From an uncultured Desulfobacterales bacterium (lineage in GTDB: Bacteria; Desulfobacterota; Desulfobacteria; Desulfobacterales; G020354645): a stretch of DNA of 10,402 nt. The notes under the pieces are model-generated. The model was not told where the DNA came from and did no database searches. It saw only the letters and a program-made list of their open reading frames with translations. The stretch spans positions 1 through 10,402 of the forward strand of contig CAMYNZ010000321.1 of the NCBI GenBank assembly GCA_947259865.1, given 5' to 3'. Numbering within the stretch: the stretch's first letter is position 1; the number at the start of each line of letters is the position of its first letter. Shown here piece by piece: positions 1 to 7,736 of this stretch. The position numbers were made by a program, and so were the translations under genes.

Positions 1-1388
1 CTTTGCTCAAGATCAAAAATTTCTTTTCTTTTTCGATTTAATAGATAATCGGCGACTTCCACCGGTACAATGCCCCTGACAACGGAAATACCTTTTTTCA
101 GGGTTTCAAATCGTAATTTGCGCAGAAAACCAAGAACCAGGGTTTCCGTTGAGGGTGTGGTGCCTTTTCCCTGGCAGTATTTGCAATCTTCGTAACTGCC
201 GAACTGTATCGACGGTCTGATCCGCTGCCGTGACATTTCCAACAACCCGAACCGAGAAATCCTGCCGATTTTGCTGCGGGCTTTATCGCCTTTTAAATGG
301 TTTTTCAAAATCCTTTCGACTTCGGCGCGGTGTTTGGCTTCTTTCATGTCAATGAAATCTATAACAATAAGACCTCCCAGATCCCTTAACCGCAACTGGC
401 GAGCGATTTCAACGGCAGCTTCAAGGTTTGTCAAAAGCGCAGTTTGCTCGATTGATTTTTGACGAATGGCTTTGCCCGAGTTGACGTCGATGGCTACAAG
501 CGCTTCGGTCTGCTGAATAACAACAGATCCGCCTGATTTCAGTCTGACCCGGTTTTCAAATATTGTTGCAATCTGATCTTCAAGACGGAATTTGGAAAAA
601 ATGGGTTCGTCGCCTTTGTAAAGTTTGACGATTTTAGTGTAGCGTGAGGATATTATCTTCATAAAATCCTTCACTTCTTGATAGACTGCGGCATCATCCG
701 ATAAAATTTCAGTTACATCCGGGGTGAAATAATCTCGAATAGACCTCAAAACCAGGGTTCTTTCTTTATAAAGTATGGCCGGAGCCTTCTCTTTTCGCAC
801 ATTCCTTTTGATGTTTTTCCAAAGCCGCATGAGATATTTTACGTCCTTGGACAACAGCGTCTTTGTGCAGTCGGATCCGGCCGTGCGCACGATAACCCCG
901 AAGCCGTCCGGCAGCTTAAGGTCATTGATAATTCCTTTTAGCCGGTTGCGTTCTTCTTCGTCTTCGATTTTCCTTGAAATCCCCTTGCTTTCACTACCGG
1001 GCATCAATACCAGGTGCCTCCCGGGCAGGGATATATAAGTCGTGAGCATGGCCCCTTTATTCATAATCGGATCTTTTGCGATTTGGACCAGTAGTTCCTG
1101 GTCGCGTTTAACAATCCTGTCAACGTTAAAATCACCGGTAGGACTGTCCTGGTAGTAATCATGATGAATTTCGTGTTGTTGTAGAAATCCGTGTCTTTCG
1201 GCGCCGTAATCAACAAATACGGCCTGGAGGCTGGGCTCAATTCGAGTGATGATGCCTTTGTAGATATTGCCGTGGGTGATTTCTTTTGAAGCGCTTTCTA
1301 TATGAAACTCTTCCAGTTGTCGTTTTTTTACCTTTGCAATCCTGCATTCTTCATGATCTACTGCGTTGATTAAAATTCTAGCGCTCAT
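1..1388 (-). CDS. rng: Ribonuclease E/G (RNase G-like), C-terminal end cut by window edge
   Basis: Single-strand endoribonuclease that acts on AU-rich sites in mRNA decay and rRNA/tRNA maturation. The minus frame is open from ATG at 1388 to base 1 (462 whole codons), so it has no stop inside the window. In order: an S1-type RNA-binding region near residues 35-130 (GNIYKGIITRIEP, FVDYGAERHGF); the RNase H-like/5'-sensor part (SLPGRHLVLMPG, GVIVRTAG); the DNase I-like catalytic part with metal-binding Asp301 (LVAIDVNSGK) and Asp344 (LIVIDFIDMK), 43 residues apart like D303/D346 of E. coli RNase E; then GRISRFGLLEMSRQR; and the Zn-link C402-x2-C405 (DCKYCQGKG). The last residues (VADYLLNRKRKEIFDLEQ) lie near the end of RNase G proteins of about 490 aa, so probably only a few tens of residues are missing. 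A longer RNase E-type tail cannot be excluded. An AGAAGGA ribosome site lies about 10 nt upstream of the start. Confidence 0.95.
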   Translation of the reverse strand, partial: MSARILINAVDHEECRIAKVKKRQLEEFHIESASKEITHGNIYKGIITRIEPSLQAVFVDYGAERHGFLQQHEIHHDYYQDSPTGDFNVDRIVKRDQELLVQIAKDPIMNKGAMLTTYISLPGRHLVLMPGSESKGISRKIEDEEERNRLKGIINDLKLPDGFGVIVRTAGSDCTKTLLSKDVKYLMRLWKNIKRNVRKEKAPAILYKERTLVLRSIRDYFTPDVTEILSDDAAVYQEVKDFMKIISSRYTKIVKLYKGDEPIFSKFRLEDQIATIFENRVRLKSGGSVVIQQTEALVAIDVNSGKAIRQKSIEQTALLTNLEAAVEIARQLRLRDLGGLIVIDFIDMKEAKHRAEVERILKNHLKGDKARSKIGRISRFGLLEMSRQRIRPSIQFGSYEDCKYCQGKGTTPSTETLVLGFLRKLRFETLKKGISVVRGIVPVEVADYLLNRKRKEIFDLEQ

Positions 1389-1447
1389 GGAGAAATTATC
1401 CTTCTGTAAAAACATGACCCGGACAAGCCGGAACCAAACATGGCAAC

Positions 1448-1627
1448 ATGCTAAAAACGATCAAGTATGCCATAAAAAGCACAAAAATAAGTATTGAGGA
1501 AATAGAACCACGGGAGCCTGGCGATCATTATAAGGTTCGGTCGTATTGTCGTGAAAAAAACCAAGCTCGTGAAATTCTTAAGCTGATTGAATATGAAATT
1601 GTACCAACCAAGTCAAACAATTTTTGA
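1448..1627 (+). CDS. Possible small hypothetical protein (59 aa)
   Basis: ATG-to-TGA frame of 59 codons in the spacer between the divergent rng and leuS genes. The product begins MLKTIKYAIKSTKISIEEIE and ends EYEIVPTKSNNF; it is charged and mostly helix-friendly, with no signal peptide or known motif that I recognise. There is no clear Shine-Dalgarno before the ATG, and an in-frame stop at 1415-1417 limits any upstream extension. Its stop codon lies inside a strong hairpin (1615-1657). It could be a real small gene, the remnant of a longer one, or chance. Confidence 0.25.
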   Translation: MLKTIKYAIKSTKISIEEIEPREPGDHYKVRSYCREKNQAREILKLIEYEIVPTKSNNF

Positions 1628-1657
1628 GGCTGGCGGAAATCAGCCCAATAATTGTTT
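1615..1657. repeat. Long imperfect hairpin over the stop of the 59-aa ORF
   Basis: AAACAATT (1615-1622) pairs with AATTGTTT (1650-1657). After a T/T mismatch, 1624-1626 pairs with 1646-1648. After a bulged A, GGCTG (1628-1632) pairs with CAGCC (1641-1645) around the loop GCGGAAAT. That is 16 pairs with one mismatch and one bulge. No T-run follows on either strand, so it is not a classic terminator. It could protect an mRNA 3' end or be a remnant of a mobile element. Confidence 0.55.
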
Positions 1658-1685
1658 CGCACACAGCCCAGCAGAATCATCGTAG

Positions 1686-1714
1686 TTGACGACCGGTCTT
1701 GCTAGTTATATCAT
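1686..1714 (+). promoter_or_regulatory. Predicted sigma70-type promoter for leuS
   Basis: TTGACG (1686-1691, 5/6 to the -35 consensus), a 17-nt spacer, then TATCAT (1709-1714, 5/6 to the -10 consensus). Transcription would start near 1721 and give a leader of about 220 nt before the leuS ATG. Confidence 0.6.
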
Positions 1715-1820
1715 ATTGTGTCATGAGACAACATGCCAAAGGTCGGTATCTGGCGGACGAGAAAATAGCCCCTGCCGGGGACGGTACAGCCGGGAGGGCA
1801 TTCGGGATTAATATTTGACC

Positions 1821-1885
1821 GGTTCGCTTCTCTGCGAACCCCGCCATTTAGCAGAAACTGGGGGAAGTTATTTCAGGGTTCGCAG
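1821..1885 (+). promoter_or_regulatory. Candidate attenuator-like alternative hairpins in the leuS leader
   Basis: GGTTCGC (1821-1827) can pair with GCGAACC (1834-1840) as a 7-bp hairpin with a 6-nt loop. The same right arm, extended to CTGCGAACCC (1832-1841), can instead pair perfectly over 10 bp with GGGTTCGCAG (1876-1885). The two folds exclude each other, as in attenuators. There is no strong T-run after either fold, no T-box motif and no Leu-rich leader peptide, so the mechanism is open. The pairing is seen in the sequence; regulation is inferred. Confidence 0.35.
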
Positions 1886-1941
1886 CAGCAGTTTTCAATT
1901 TCTATGGGCCGGTATCACTTCAGTGGGAGGATGCGTCACGA

Positions 1942-4431
1942 ATGGATGAAAAATATGAGCCTAAAGTGATAGAAAAACAGTGGCAAAACCGCTGGGATAA
2001 AACAGATTTGTTTAAAGTAAAAGAAGACCCCAAAAAGGAAAAATATTATCTTCTTGAAATGTTTCCTTATCCATCCGGTAAGATCCATATGGGGCATGTG
2101 CGCAATTATACGATTGGTGACGTGGTTGCACGTTATAAAAGAATGCGCGGCTTTAACGTTTTGCATCCCATGGGATGGGACGCGTTCGGCATGCCGGCCG
2201 AAAATGCGGCCATTGCCAACAATACCCATCCCGCCCAGTGGACTTATTTAAATATTGAAGCCATGCGGTCTCAACTCAAACGCATGGGCTTCAGTTACGA
2301 TTGGGACCGGGAACTTGCCACCTGCCGGCCGGAATATTATCGCTGGGAACAGTGGCTTTTTTTGCAGATGTATGAAAAAGGGATGGCCTACCGCAAAGAG
2401 TCCTTTGTAAATTGGTGTGAGTCTTGCCAGACGGTTTTGGCCAATGAGCAAGTGGAAGCCGGTTTGTGCTGGCGATGCGGGCAGCCGGTAAGGCAAAAAA
2501 AGCTCTGGCAATGGTTTTTCCGGGTTACCGATTACGGAGAAGATCTTTTGGAGCATTCCGACCAACTACCGGGCTGGCCCGAAAAAGTGACCACCATGCA
2601 AAAAAACTGGATCGGTAAAAGTGTCGGGGCAGAAATCCGCTTCCCGCTGGAAAATCCGGTTGTTGATTTTCAAAAAGAGATCCCTGTTTTTACGACCCGT
2701 CAGGATACCGTTTTTGGGGCAACCTTTATGGTTCTTGCCCCGGAACACCCTCTGGTGCTCGAACTTTCCAAAGGCACGCAACAGGAAGCGGAGGTTGTCA
2801 GTTTTGTCGAACGCATGTCGCTGCAGGACAGATCGGCAAAGACCGTGGAAACTTTTGAGAAGGAGGGGGTCTTTATCGGGGCTTATTGCATCAATCCGTT
2901 AACCGGACGACGCATGCCAATTTTTACAGCCAACTTTGCCTTAATGGAGTATGGTACGGGAGCCGTGATGGCCGTGCCGGCTCATGATCAGCGCGACTTT
3001 GATTTTGCTAAAAAGTACGGTCTGGACATAGTGGTCGTTGTAAAGCCCCGTGACCTGAATATTGACCAGGAAACGATGCGCGAAGCCTATGTCGATGAAG
3101 GGGTGATGATAAATTCCGGTCAGTTTGACGGGATGGAAAACAAAACGGCCCTTGACGAAATTGCGCGTTATCTTGAAAAAAATAATATCGGGAAAAAGAC
3201 GGTCAGTTATCGACTGCGCGACTGGGGAATATCCCGACAGCGATATTGGGGAGCCCCGATTCCCATGGTTCATTGCCAAACCTGCGGGACCGTGCCCGTG
3301 CCCGAGAAGGACCTTCCGATAATACTTCCGGAAGATGTCGCGATGCTGGAAGGGGGAAAATCGCCCCTTCCTTATCTGGATACGTTTGTTAATACAAAAT
3401 GCCCGCAATGCGGCAGCCAGGATGCGCGCCGTGAAACCGACACCATGGACACCTTTGTCGAGTCTTCCTGGTACTTTGAGAGATATTGCAGCCCGAAGTA
3501 TGACCGTGGGATGTTTGCTAAAGACGCCGTAGACTACTGGATGCCGGTGGATCAGTATATCGGAGGGGTTGAGCACGCTATTTTACATCTTCTGTATTCA
3601 AGATATTATACCCGCGTGCTCAAAGACATGGGGCTTGTCAACTTTAAGGAACCTTTCACACGATTATTAACCCAGGGCATGGTTTGCAAAGAGACGGTTA
3701 TCTGCCCTGTTCACGGTTCTCTGCTGCCAGAGGAAGTCCAGACCAGCGGTGCGGGGAAGGTGTGCGCGATATGCGGCGAGAAGATCAGCCTGGGCCGCAT
3801 TGAAAAAATGTCGAAATCAAAAAAAAATGTGGTTGATCCCAATGTATTGCTTGAAAAATATGGAGCCGATACGACCCGGCTCTTTTGTCTTTTTGCGGCA
3901 CCGCCTGAAAAGGATCTGGAATGGAGTGAGCAGGGCGTTGATGGAGGTTTCCGTTTCTTGAACCGCGTGTGGCGTTTTGCTTCCGGAATTATGGATGCGA
4001 TGACCGGCATTAAACCGTTTGACGGCGATCCGGGCGATCTGGATGCCGCCTCCAAAGAACTGTATCGGAAAACGCATCAGACTATTTTCCGCGTCACCAG
4101 AGATATCGAAGACAGATTCCATTTTAACACAGCCATCAGTGCGGTCATGGAGCTGTTCAACACCATGACGGCAATCGATGTGACCGATCCGCATCCCCAC
4201 AGGGTCGAAGTGCTGCGGTTTGCATTAGAGACACTGGCCCTTTTATTGTCACCGATTGTGCCTCATTTTGCTGAAGAAATTTGGAAGTCCCTGGGGAATA
4301 ATTCCAGTATATTGGAGCAATCCTGGCCGAGCTACCGGCAGGTGACGCAGCGATCAAAAAAATTGCTTTGGCTGATGCGCGTGTTCAAAAATTTATCAGC
4401 AAAAAACCCATTAAAAAGGTCATTGTTGTAA
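1942..4431 (+). CDS. leuS: Leucyl-tRNA synthetase, C-terminal domain disrupted by deletion/frameshift
   Basis: Class Ia synthetase that charges tRNA-Leu with leucine and edits mischarged tRNA. The ATG at 1942 follows GGGAGG at 1925-1930. Visible parts: HIGH signature HMGH (49-52); Zn site C159-x2-C162 / C176-x2-C179; CP1 editing domain with TTRQDT and [12 protein letters not shown]; a second cysteine group (CQTCG, CPQCG); [11 protein letters not shown]; an insert with C588-x2-H591 and C608-x2-C611; KMSKS (622-626); and the anticodon-binding helical domain. The body is intact through SWPSY (residues 794-798). After that the reading frame is wrong: about 31 residues follow and end at a TAA, while the family's true C-terminus continues in another frame to a TAG at 4458-4460. 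The usual strand with a VQVNGK-type motif is missing. At 829 aa it is shorter than E. coli LeuRS (860). Either a real lesion or a sequencing/assembly error; an essential gene makes an error plausible. Confidence 0.93.
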   Translation: MDEKYEPKVIEKQWQNRWDKTDLFKVKEDPKKEKYYLLEMFPYPSGKIHMGHVRNYTIGDVVARYKRMRGFNVLHPMGWDAFGMPAENAAIANNTHPAQWTYLNIEAMRSQLKRMGFSYDWDRELATCRPEYYRWEQWLFLQMYEKGMAYRKESFVNWCESCQTVLANEQVEAGLCWRCGQPVRQKKLWQWFFRVTDYGEDLLEHSDQLPGWPEKVTTMQKNWIGKSVGAEIRFPLENPVVDFQKEIPVFTTRQDTVFGATFMVLAPEHPLVLELSKGTQQEAEVVSFVERMSLQDRSAKTVETFEKEGVFIGAYCINPLTGRRMPIFTANFALMEYGTGAVMAVPAHDQRDFDFAKKYGLDIVVVVKPRDLNIDQETMREAYVDEGVMINSGQFDGMENKTALDEIARYLEKNNIGKKTVSYRLRDWGISRQRYWGAPIPMVHCQTCGTVPVPEKDLPIILPEDVAMLEGGKSPLPYLDTFVNTKCPQCGSQDARRETDTMDTFVESSWYFERYCSPKYDRGMFAKDAVDYWMPVDQYIGGVEHAILHLLYSRYYTRVLKDMGLVNFKEPFTRLLTQGMVCKETVICPVHGSLLPEEVQTSGAGKVCAICGEKISLGRIEKMSKSKKNVVDPNVLLEKYGADTTRLFCLFAAPPEKDLEWSEQGVDGGFRFLNRVWRFASGIMDAMTGIKPFDGDPGDLDAASKELYRKTHQTIFRVTRDIEDRFHFNTAISAVMELFNTMTAIDVTDPHPHRVEVLRFALETLALLLSPIVPHFAEEIWKSLGNNSSILEQSWPSYRQVTQRSKKLLWLMRVFKNLSAKNPLKRSLL

Positions 4432-4460
4432 AGAAAAAGCTGGTCAATATCGTGGTATAG
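4332..4460 (+). other. leuS: Out-of-frame true C-terminus of LeuRS
   Basis: Read in the frame of position 4332, this stretch gives [19 protein letters not shown] followed by [14 protein letters not shown] and KKKLVNIVV, then TAG at 4458-4460. This is the standard end of bacterial LeuRS (compare E. coli ...VPVDAT... and ...GKLLNLVVG). The tRNA-elbow-contacting C-terminal domain is therefore present but in a different frame from the leuS body. From W795 (4324) to the proline of LPAG (4335) there are 11 nt, where E. coli spacing would need about 90 nt, so roughly 79 nt appear lost. The restored stop sits 4 nt before the lptE start, as expected for a tight operon. Confidence 0.85.
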
Positions 4461-4464
4461 TTAA

Positions 4465-4986
4465 GTGTATACTGTCAGAGTACACATTTTTTTCCTGCTT
4501 ATACTGTGGGCAGTTGTGGGGTCCTGTGGCTACAGAATCTCCGGAGACGTGGCCCTGCCTTCAGGCGTTAACCATATCCTCATAACAATTCTGAGCAATC
4601 CCACATCAGAGGCCGGTATAGAAAATATTGTCACGGCACAACTCATCGCTGAATTTACCCGTCGCAATCCGAGTGCGTTGGTCAGCCGCAGAGCGGATGC
4701 TGACGCGGTTTTGGGCGGGGTCATTTCATCCATAAATATATGGACAGTTTCTCGCCGAGGGCAGGAAATACCGAATGAAAGACGTGTCGAACTATCCGTG
4801 AGTTTGATACTGTCGACTACCGATGGAAAGGAGTTATGGCGTGTTCGCAATTTGTCCAGCAGCGAGGTATATTCGATAGACCAGACAAATGCATTGGTAA
4901 CGGAAAGAAACAAGCAAGATGCTATTTCGGTTCTGGCTGAAAAGATTGCCGAGACAAGCTATGACCGTTTGACCGAGACGTTTTAA
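4465..4986 (+). CDS. lptE: LPS-assembly lipoprotein LptE
   Basis: Outer-membrane lipoprotein that plugs the LptD barrel and helps insert LPS into the outer leaflet. GTG start at 4465; an in-frame TAA at 4462-4464 directly before it excludes a longer form, and no in-frame ATG lies near. The 173-aa product has a hydrophobic signal peptide (HIFFLLILWAVV) and a lipobox ending at Cys21 (VGSC), followed by GYRISG, the typical LptE start of the mature protein. Then come the family-like phrases SEAGIENIVTAQLIAEF, ADAVLGGVI and the helical C-terminus. It follows leuS, the usual neighbour in proteobacteria. No good Shine-Dalgarno is seen, so it probably depends on translation of leuS; loss of the normal leuS stop may affect that coupling. 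Confidence 0.85.
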   Translation: MYTVRVHIFFLLILWAVVGSCGYRISGDVALPSGVNHILITILSNPTSEAGIENIVTAQLIAEFTRRNPSALVSRRADADAVLGGVISSINIWTVSRRGQEIPNERRVELSVSLILSTTDGKELWRVRNLSSSEVYSIDQTNALVTERNKQDAISVLAEKIAETSYDRLTETF

Positions 4987-5058
4987 TTGCAGGGAGCTGC
5001 CGCAAGGAGCGACCTGCTAATACCTTTGCAATGGCAATATAATCTGCACGGCAATCTT

Positions 5059-5325
5059 TCAGGGAAGCTTTGAATTCACACGTTTGGAGAGGCGGGATAT
5101 CTTGCGAGCAGCCGTTTTTTTATGAATGGCGCCCTGTTTAGCGGCCTTGTCAATGATTGACTTTGCCAGACTCAGTTGATCGGCTGACGCCTTGTCGGAT
5201 TCTTCCTCAACAGCTAGCCGGACGGTTTTGATAACTTTTTTTACCTTGGTCTTTACAGCTCGGTTGCGCACTCGCCGGGCTTCGTTTTGGCGTGCACGCT
5301 TTAATGCTGATGGGTGGTTTGCCAC
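5059..5325 (-). CDS. rpsT: 30S ribosomal protein S20
   Basis: Primary 16S rRNA-binding protein of the small subunit. The 88-aa product is complete, very basic and helical: MANHPSALKRARQNEARR at the start, then RNRAVKT, and AAKQGAIHKKTAARKISRL near the end. Start is GTG at 5325, with AAAGGAG about 8 nt upstream. Transcribed toward lptE (72-nt gap, no convincing terminator seen) and away from murJ. In many proteobacteria holA lies between lptE and rpsT; here there is no room for it. Confidence 0.97.
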   Translation of the reverse strand: MANHPSALKRARQNEARRVRNRAVKTKVKKVIKTVRLAVEEESDKASADQLSLAKSIIDKAAKQGAIHKKTAARKISRLSKRVNSKLP

Positions 5326-5364
5326 GAGATAAACTCCTTTCCCAGATTAATCGATAAGCTAGCC

Positions 5365-5393
5365 CATTTACCTAATCAACAAAGACCTGTCAA
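5365..5393 (-). promoter_or_regulatory. Possible promoter for rpsT
   Basis: On the minus strand a perfect TTGACA (5388-5393) is followed after 17 nt by TAAATG (5365-5370), which is only a weak -10. The -35 and spacing are good, the position suits rpsT, and no better pair is seen. Confidence 0.4.
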
Positions 5394-5527
5394 GTAAATT
5401 CATCAATTTGGATGGAAAAATGAGAATTGGTCGGAGGTGCCGATCAACAAATAGCTCAAATTACGCTGCCCGAACAGGGTGAACTTTAAGGGCCTTGCCT
5501 GTCCCGCTAAAGCGGAAGAATAAAGCA

Positions 5528-7108
5528 ATGATGTCTGAAAAAAAACGTGTTGCCAGTGCCGCCGGCGTCATAAGTGCGGCAACCCTTTGCAGCCGGATAC
5601 TCGGCTATATTCGGGACATGGTGTTTGCCGGACTGTTCGGAGCCGGACCGGTATCGGATGCCTTTATCGCTGCTTTCAGAATTCCGAACTTGCTCAGAAG
5701 GCTTTTTGGCGAAGGGTCACTGAGCATTTCATTCATTCCGGTTTTTTCAGAATTTTATACGCGCTACGGAAAGGATGAGGCCTACCGGCTGGCGCGGTCC
5801 GCCCTGAGATTGCTTTCTGCCGTGCTGGTTATAGCCGTTTTATTAGGCGTGCTGTTTTCTCCCTGGATCGTGCGGGCCATCGCCTGGGGTTTTGGCGATT
5901 CGGGTGTTAAATTTTCAATGACCGTTACCCTGACCCGCATCATGTTCCCCTATGTATATTTTATTGGAGTGCTGGCCCTGGCAATGGGGATCCTCAACGT
6001 ACGGGGCCACTTCGCCGCACCGGCTTTGGCACCGGTATTTTTGAACCTGGCAATGATCGGCTGCCTGCTGCTGGTCTCACGCTTTTCAGACAACGCAACC
6101 ATCCGGATCTACGGCCTGGCAATCGGTGTAGTGGTCGGCGGTGTTTTGCAACTGGGGCTCCAAGTGCCGTTTCTTTTAAAGCAAGGTTTTTATTTCTGGC
6201 AAAAGGCCACATTCTATCATCCCGGATTGCAGAATATCGGAAGACTTTTTTTACCGGCCATTTTCGGTTCGGCGGTTCTTCAAATCAATACACTTCTTGG
6301 AACCCTGCTGGCTTCATTTCAAGCCGAAGGCAGTGTGACCTACCTGTATTTTGCCGATCGGTTGGTGCAGTTTCCCCTGGCCCTTTTTGGTATAGCGACG
6401 GCAACGGCCGTCATGCCCAGTTTTTCCAGACAGATGACGGCAGGGGATTTAACGGCCGTCAGGGATACTTTTGAATACGCTATAAGACTTGTTTTTTTCA
6501 TCACCATCCCTTCCATGGTGGGTCTGATTATCTTGCGGGAACCGATAATCGCTCTGCTGTTCCAGCGGGGCGCGTTCAGTTTCGAGGCAACCCGTTTGAC
6601 GGCACAGGCACTTTTGTATTATACTATGGGCCTGTGGGCGTTTTCGGCGGTCAGAATTGTTGTGAACACCTTTTATGCCATGCAGGAAATCTGGACCCCG
6701 GTACGCCTGGCCGTCATATCGATTGCTGCCAATCTCGTTTTGGGGATTATCCTGATGAAACCCATGGGTCATGCAGGTCTGGCATTGGCCGTATCGCTGG
6801 CGTCTGCGCTGCACCTCGGGCTTTTAATACGGGCGTTACGATTCCGATTGGATCGGTTGGGGTTAACAAAAATCGTTACATCCGTCTGCCGGGCAACCCT
6901 GGGTTCCATGCTGATGGGCCTGGCGGTTTGGATGGTGGCAAAAACCATTATTGCCGACGAGTTTGAAACCAGCGGCGGTCTTTTTTGGGGTGTTGTGGGT
7001 AGCATATTCACCGGTCTGCTTGTTTACGGATCGTTTGCCTTTATTATGAAAAGTCCGGAAATTGAAAAAGTTTTTAAAATAACCCGTGAGCGTGTGTGGA
7101 AAAAATGA
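5528..7108 (+). CDS. murJ: Lipid II flippase MurJ
   Basis: Inner-membrane MOP-superfamily transporter that flips lipid II for peptidoglycan synthesis. From the ATG at 5528 the product is 526 aa (E. coli 511), hydrophobic throughout with about 14 expected membrane helices. The family start is clear (SRILGYIRDMVFAGLFG, FRIPNLLRRLFGEGSLS, FIPVFSEF). R23, R29 and R57 match by spacing the essential E. coli R18, R24 and R52, and R278 lies in the conserved ADRL like R270. Start choice: GGAAG at 5514-5518 is 9 nt before ATG 5528. A TTG at 5495 would add 11 polar residues but has no ribosome site; ATG 5531 is also possible. The stop overlaps the next gene (ATGA), which points to translational coupling. 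Confidence 0.95.
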   Translation: MMSEKKRVASAAGVISAATLCSRILGYIRDMVFAGLFGAGPVSDAFIAAFRIPNLLRRLFGEGSLSISFIPVFSEFYTRYGKDEAYRLARSALRLLSAVLVIAVLLGVLFSPWIVRAIAWGFGDSGVKFSMTVTLTRIMFPYVYFIGVLALAMGILNVRGHFAAPALAPVFLNLAMIGCLLLVSRFSDNATIRIYGLAIGVVVGGVLQLGLQVPFLLKQGFYFWQKATFYHPGLQNIGRLFLPAIFGSAVLQINTLLGTLLASFQAEGSVTYLYFADRLVQFPLALFGIATATAVMPSFSRQMTAGDLTAVRDTFEYAIRLVFFITIPSMVGLIILREPIIALLFQRGAFSFEATRLTAQALLYYTMGLWAFSAVRIVVNTFYAMQEIWTPVRLAVISIAANLVLGIILMKPMGHAGLALAVSLASALHLGLLIRALRFRLDRLGLTKIVTSVCRATLGSMLMGLAVWMVAKTIIADEFETSGGLFWGVVGSIFTGLLVYGSFAFIMKSPEIEKVFKITRERVWKK

Positions 7109-7401
7109 CGTCAAAACAGCAAGTCTTTTTATGTCTGGCCATACTGGCTTTATTTTCTATGCTGCTGTTAATTTTATTCGGCGATCACGGAGTTGCGGAT
7201 TTGAACCTGCTGAAAAGTGAAAGAGACGCGCTGGTCGGAAAAAATGAAAAACTTGCTAGAGAAAATCTTATAGTATACGATAAGATAAACCGTCTGGAAA
7301 CTGATCTGGAATATATTGAAAATGTGGCCCGACAGGAACTCGGGATGATCGGCAAGGACGAATTGATACTTAAGCCCCGGCCATCAATCACCCCCCAGTG
7401 A
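7105..7401 (+). CDS. ftsB: FtsB/DivIC-family septum formation initiator
   Basis: Small bitopic membrane protein of the divisome; family members form the FtsB-FtsL-FtsQ type complex that activates septal cell-wall synthesis. From ATG 7105 (overlapping the murJ stop as ATGA) it has 98 aa: a short cytoplasmic N-terminus, one membrane helix near residues 7-25, then a coiled coil from about 31 to 65 (LKSERDALVGKNEKLARE, YDKINRLETDLEYIE), ending with VARQELGMIGKDELI, a hallmark of the family. A GTG at 7096 would add three residues. Co-transcription with murJ fits a shared job in wall synthesis. The family is sure; whether it is the main FtsB or a paralogue cannot be told. Confidence 0.85.
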   Translation: MTSKQQVFLCLAILALFSMLLLILFGDHGVADLNLLKSERDALVGKNEKLARENLIVYDKINRLETDLEYIENVARQELGMIGKDELILKPRPSITPQ

Positions 7402-7460
7402 TATTGGCCTGCGCCGATCATCTATTTCCGGTGGTTAAGCCACATACAAACAGGTGAACA

Positions 7461-7736
7461 ATGGCTGCGGACCTCGATTTTCAAACCGCAACTATGGCAA
7501 AAGTCTTTGCCGACCAGGGGCATTACGAAAAAGCGGCTCATATCTATAGGAACCTTTTAAAACGTGAACCGGCCAGACAGGATCTGGCGGATGCCCTTTC
7601 TGCAGTAGAAGAACGAATTTCGGAAGCGGGTAAATCATCAGATGAGAATCTTGTATTTTTGCTCGGCGAATGGGTCGAGCTGGTGTTTAAATACAAACAG
7701 CTGCGTTTTCTCAGATCCGTAAAAAAACGGATCTAG
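7461..7736 (+). CDS. Small TPR-like protein of unknown function
   Basis: 91-aa soluble protein. ATG at 7461 is preceded at 5 nt by AGGTGA. Residues 12-45 read like one tetratricopeptide repeat (MAKVFADQGHYEKAAHIYRN, then LLKREPARQDLADAL), with the usual G-Y-A-Y-P spacing; TPRs mediate protein contacts. The C-terminal half (ENLVFLLGEWVELVFKYKQL) is amphipathic helix. It lies 59 nt after the ftsB-like gene in the same direction, so it is probably in the murJ operon; a partner in wall growth or division is a guess. The last codons and the stop form part of a large hairpin (7697-7746). Confidence 0.75.
   Translation: MAADLDFQTATMAKVFADQGHYEKAAHIYRNLLKREPARQDLADALSAVEERISEAGKSSDENLVFLLGEWVELVFKYKQLRFLRSVKKRI

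Noticed and set aside
271..1038. Plus-strand ORFs within the rng region
   Set aside because: The minus frame encodes all RNase E/G signature motifs across this stretch; the plus-strand frames are antisense shadows.
1723..1818. Leader peptide ORFs (31 aa from 1723, 11 aa from 1733)
   Set aside because: Neither has a ribosome site or a Leu-rich stretch, and the first would start within a few nt of the predicted transcript start.
1721..1941. T-box riboswitch for leuS
   Set aside because: No antiterminator consensus of the AGGGTGG-ACCGCG type and no terminator with T-run before the start codon.
2941..3576. 211-aa minus-strand ORF inside leuS
   Set aside because: Lies wholly antisense to the conserved catalytic part of LeuRS; composition is that of a shadow frame, with no ribosome site or motif.
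5495..5527. TTG start adding 11 residues to MurJ
   Set aside because: No ribosome site before it, rare start codon, and the ATG at 5528 has GGAAG at good spacing and matches the family's N-terminus.
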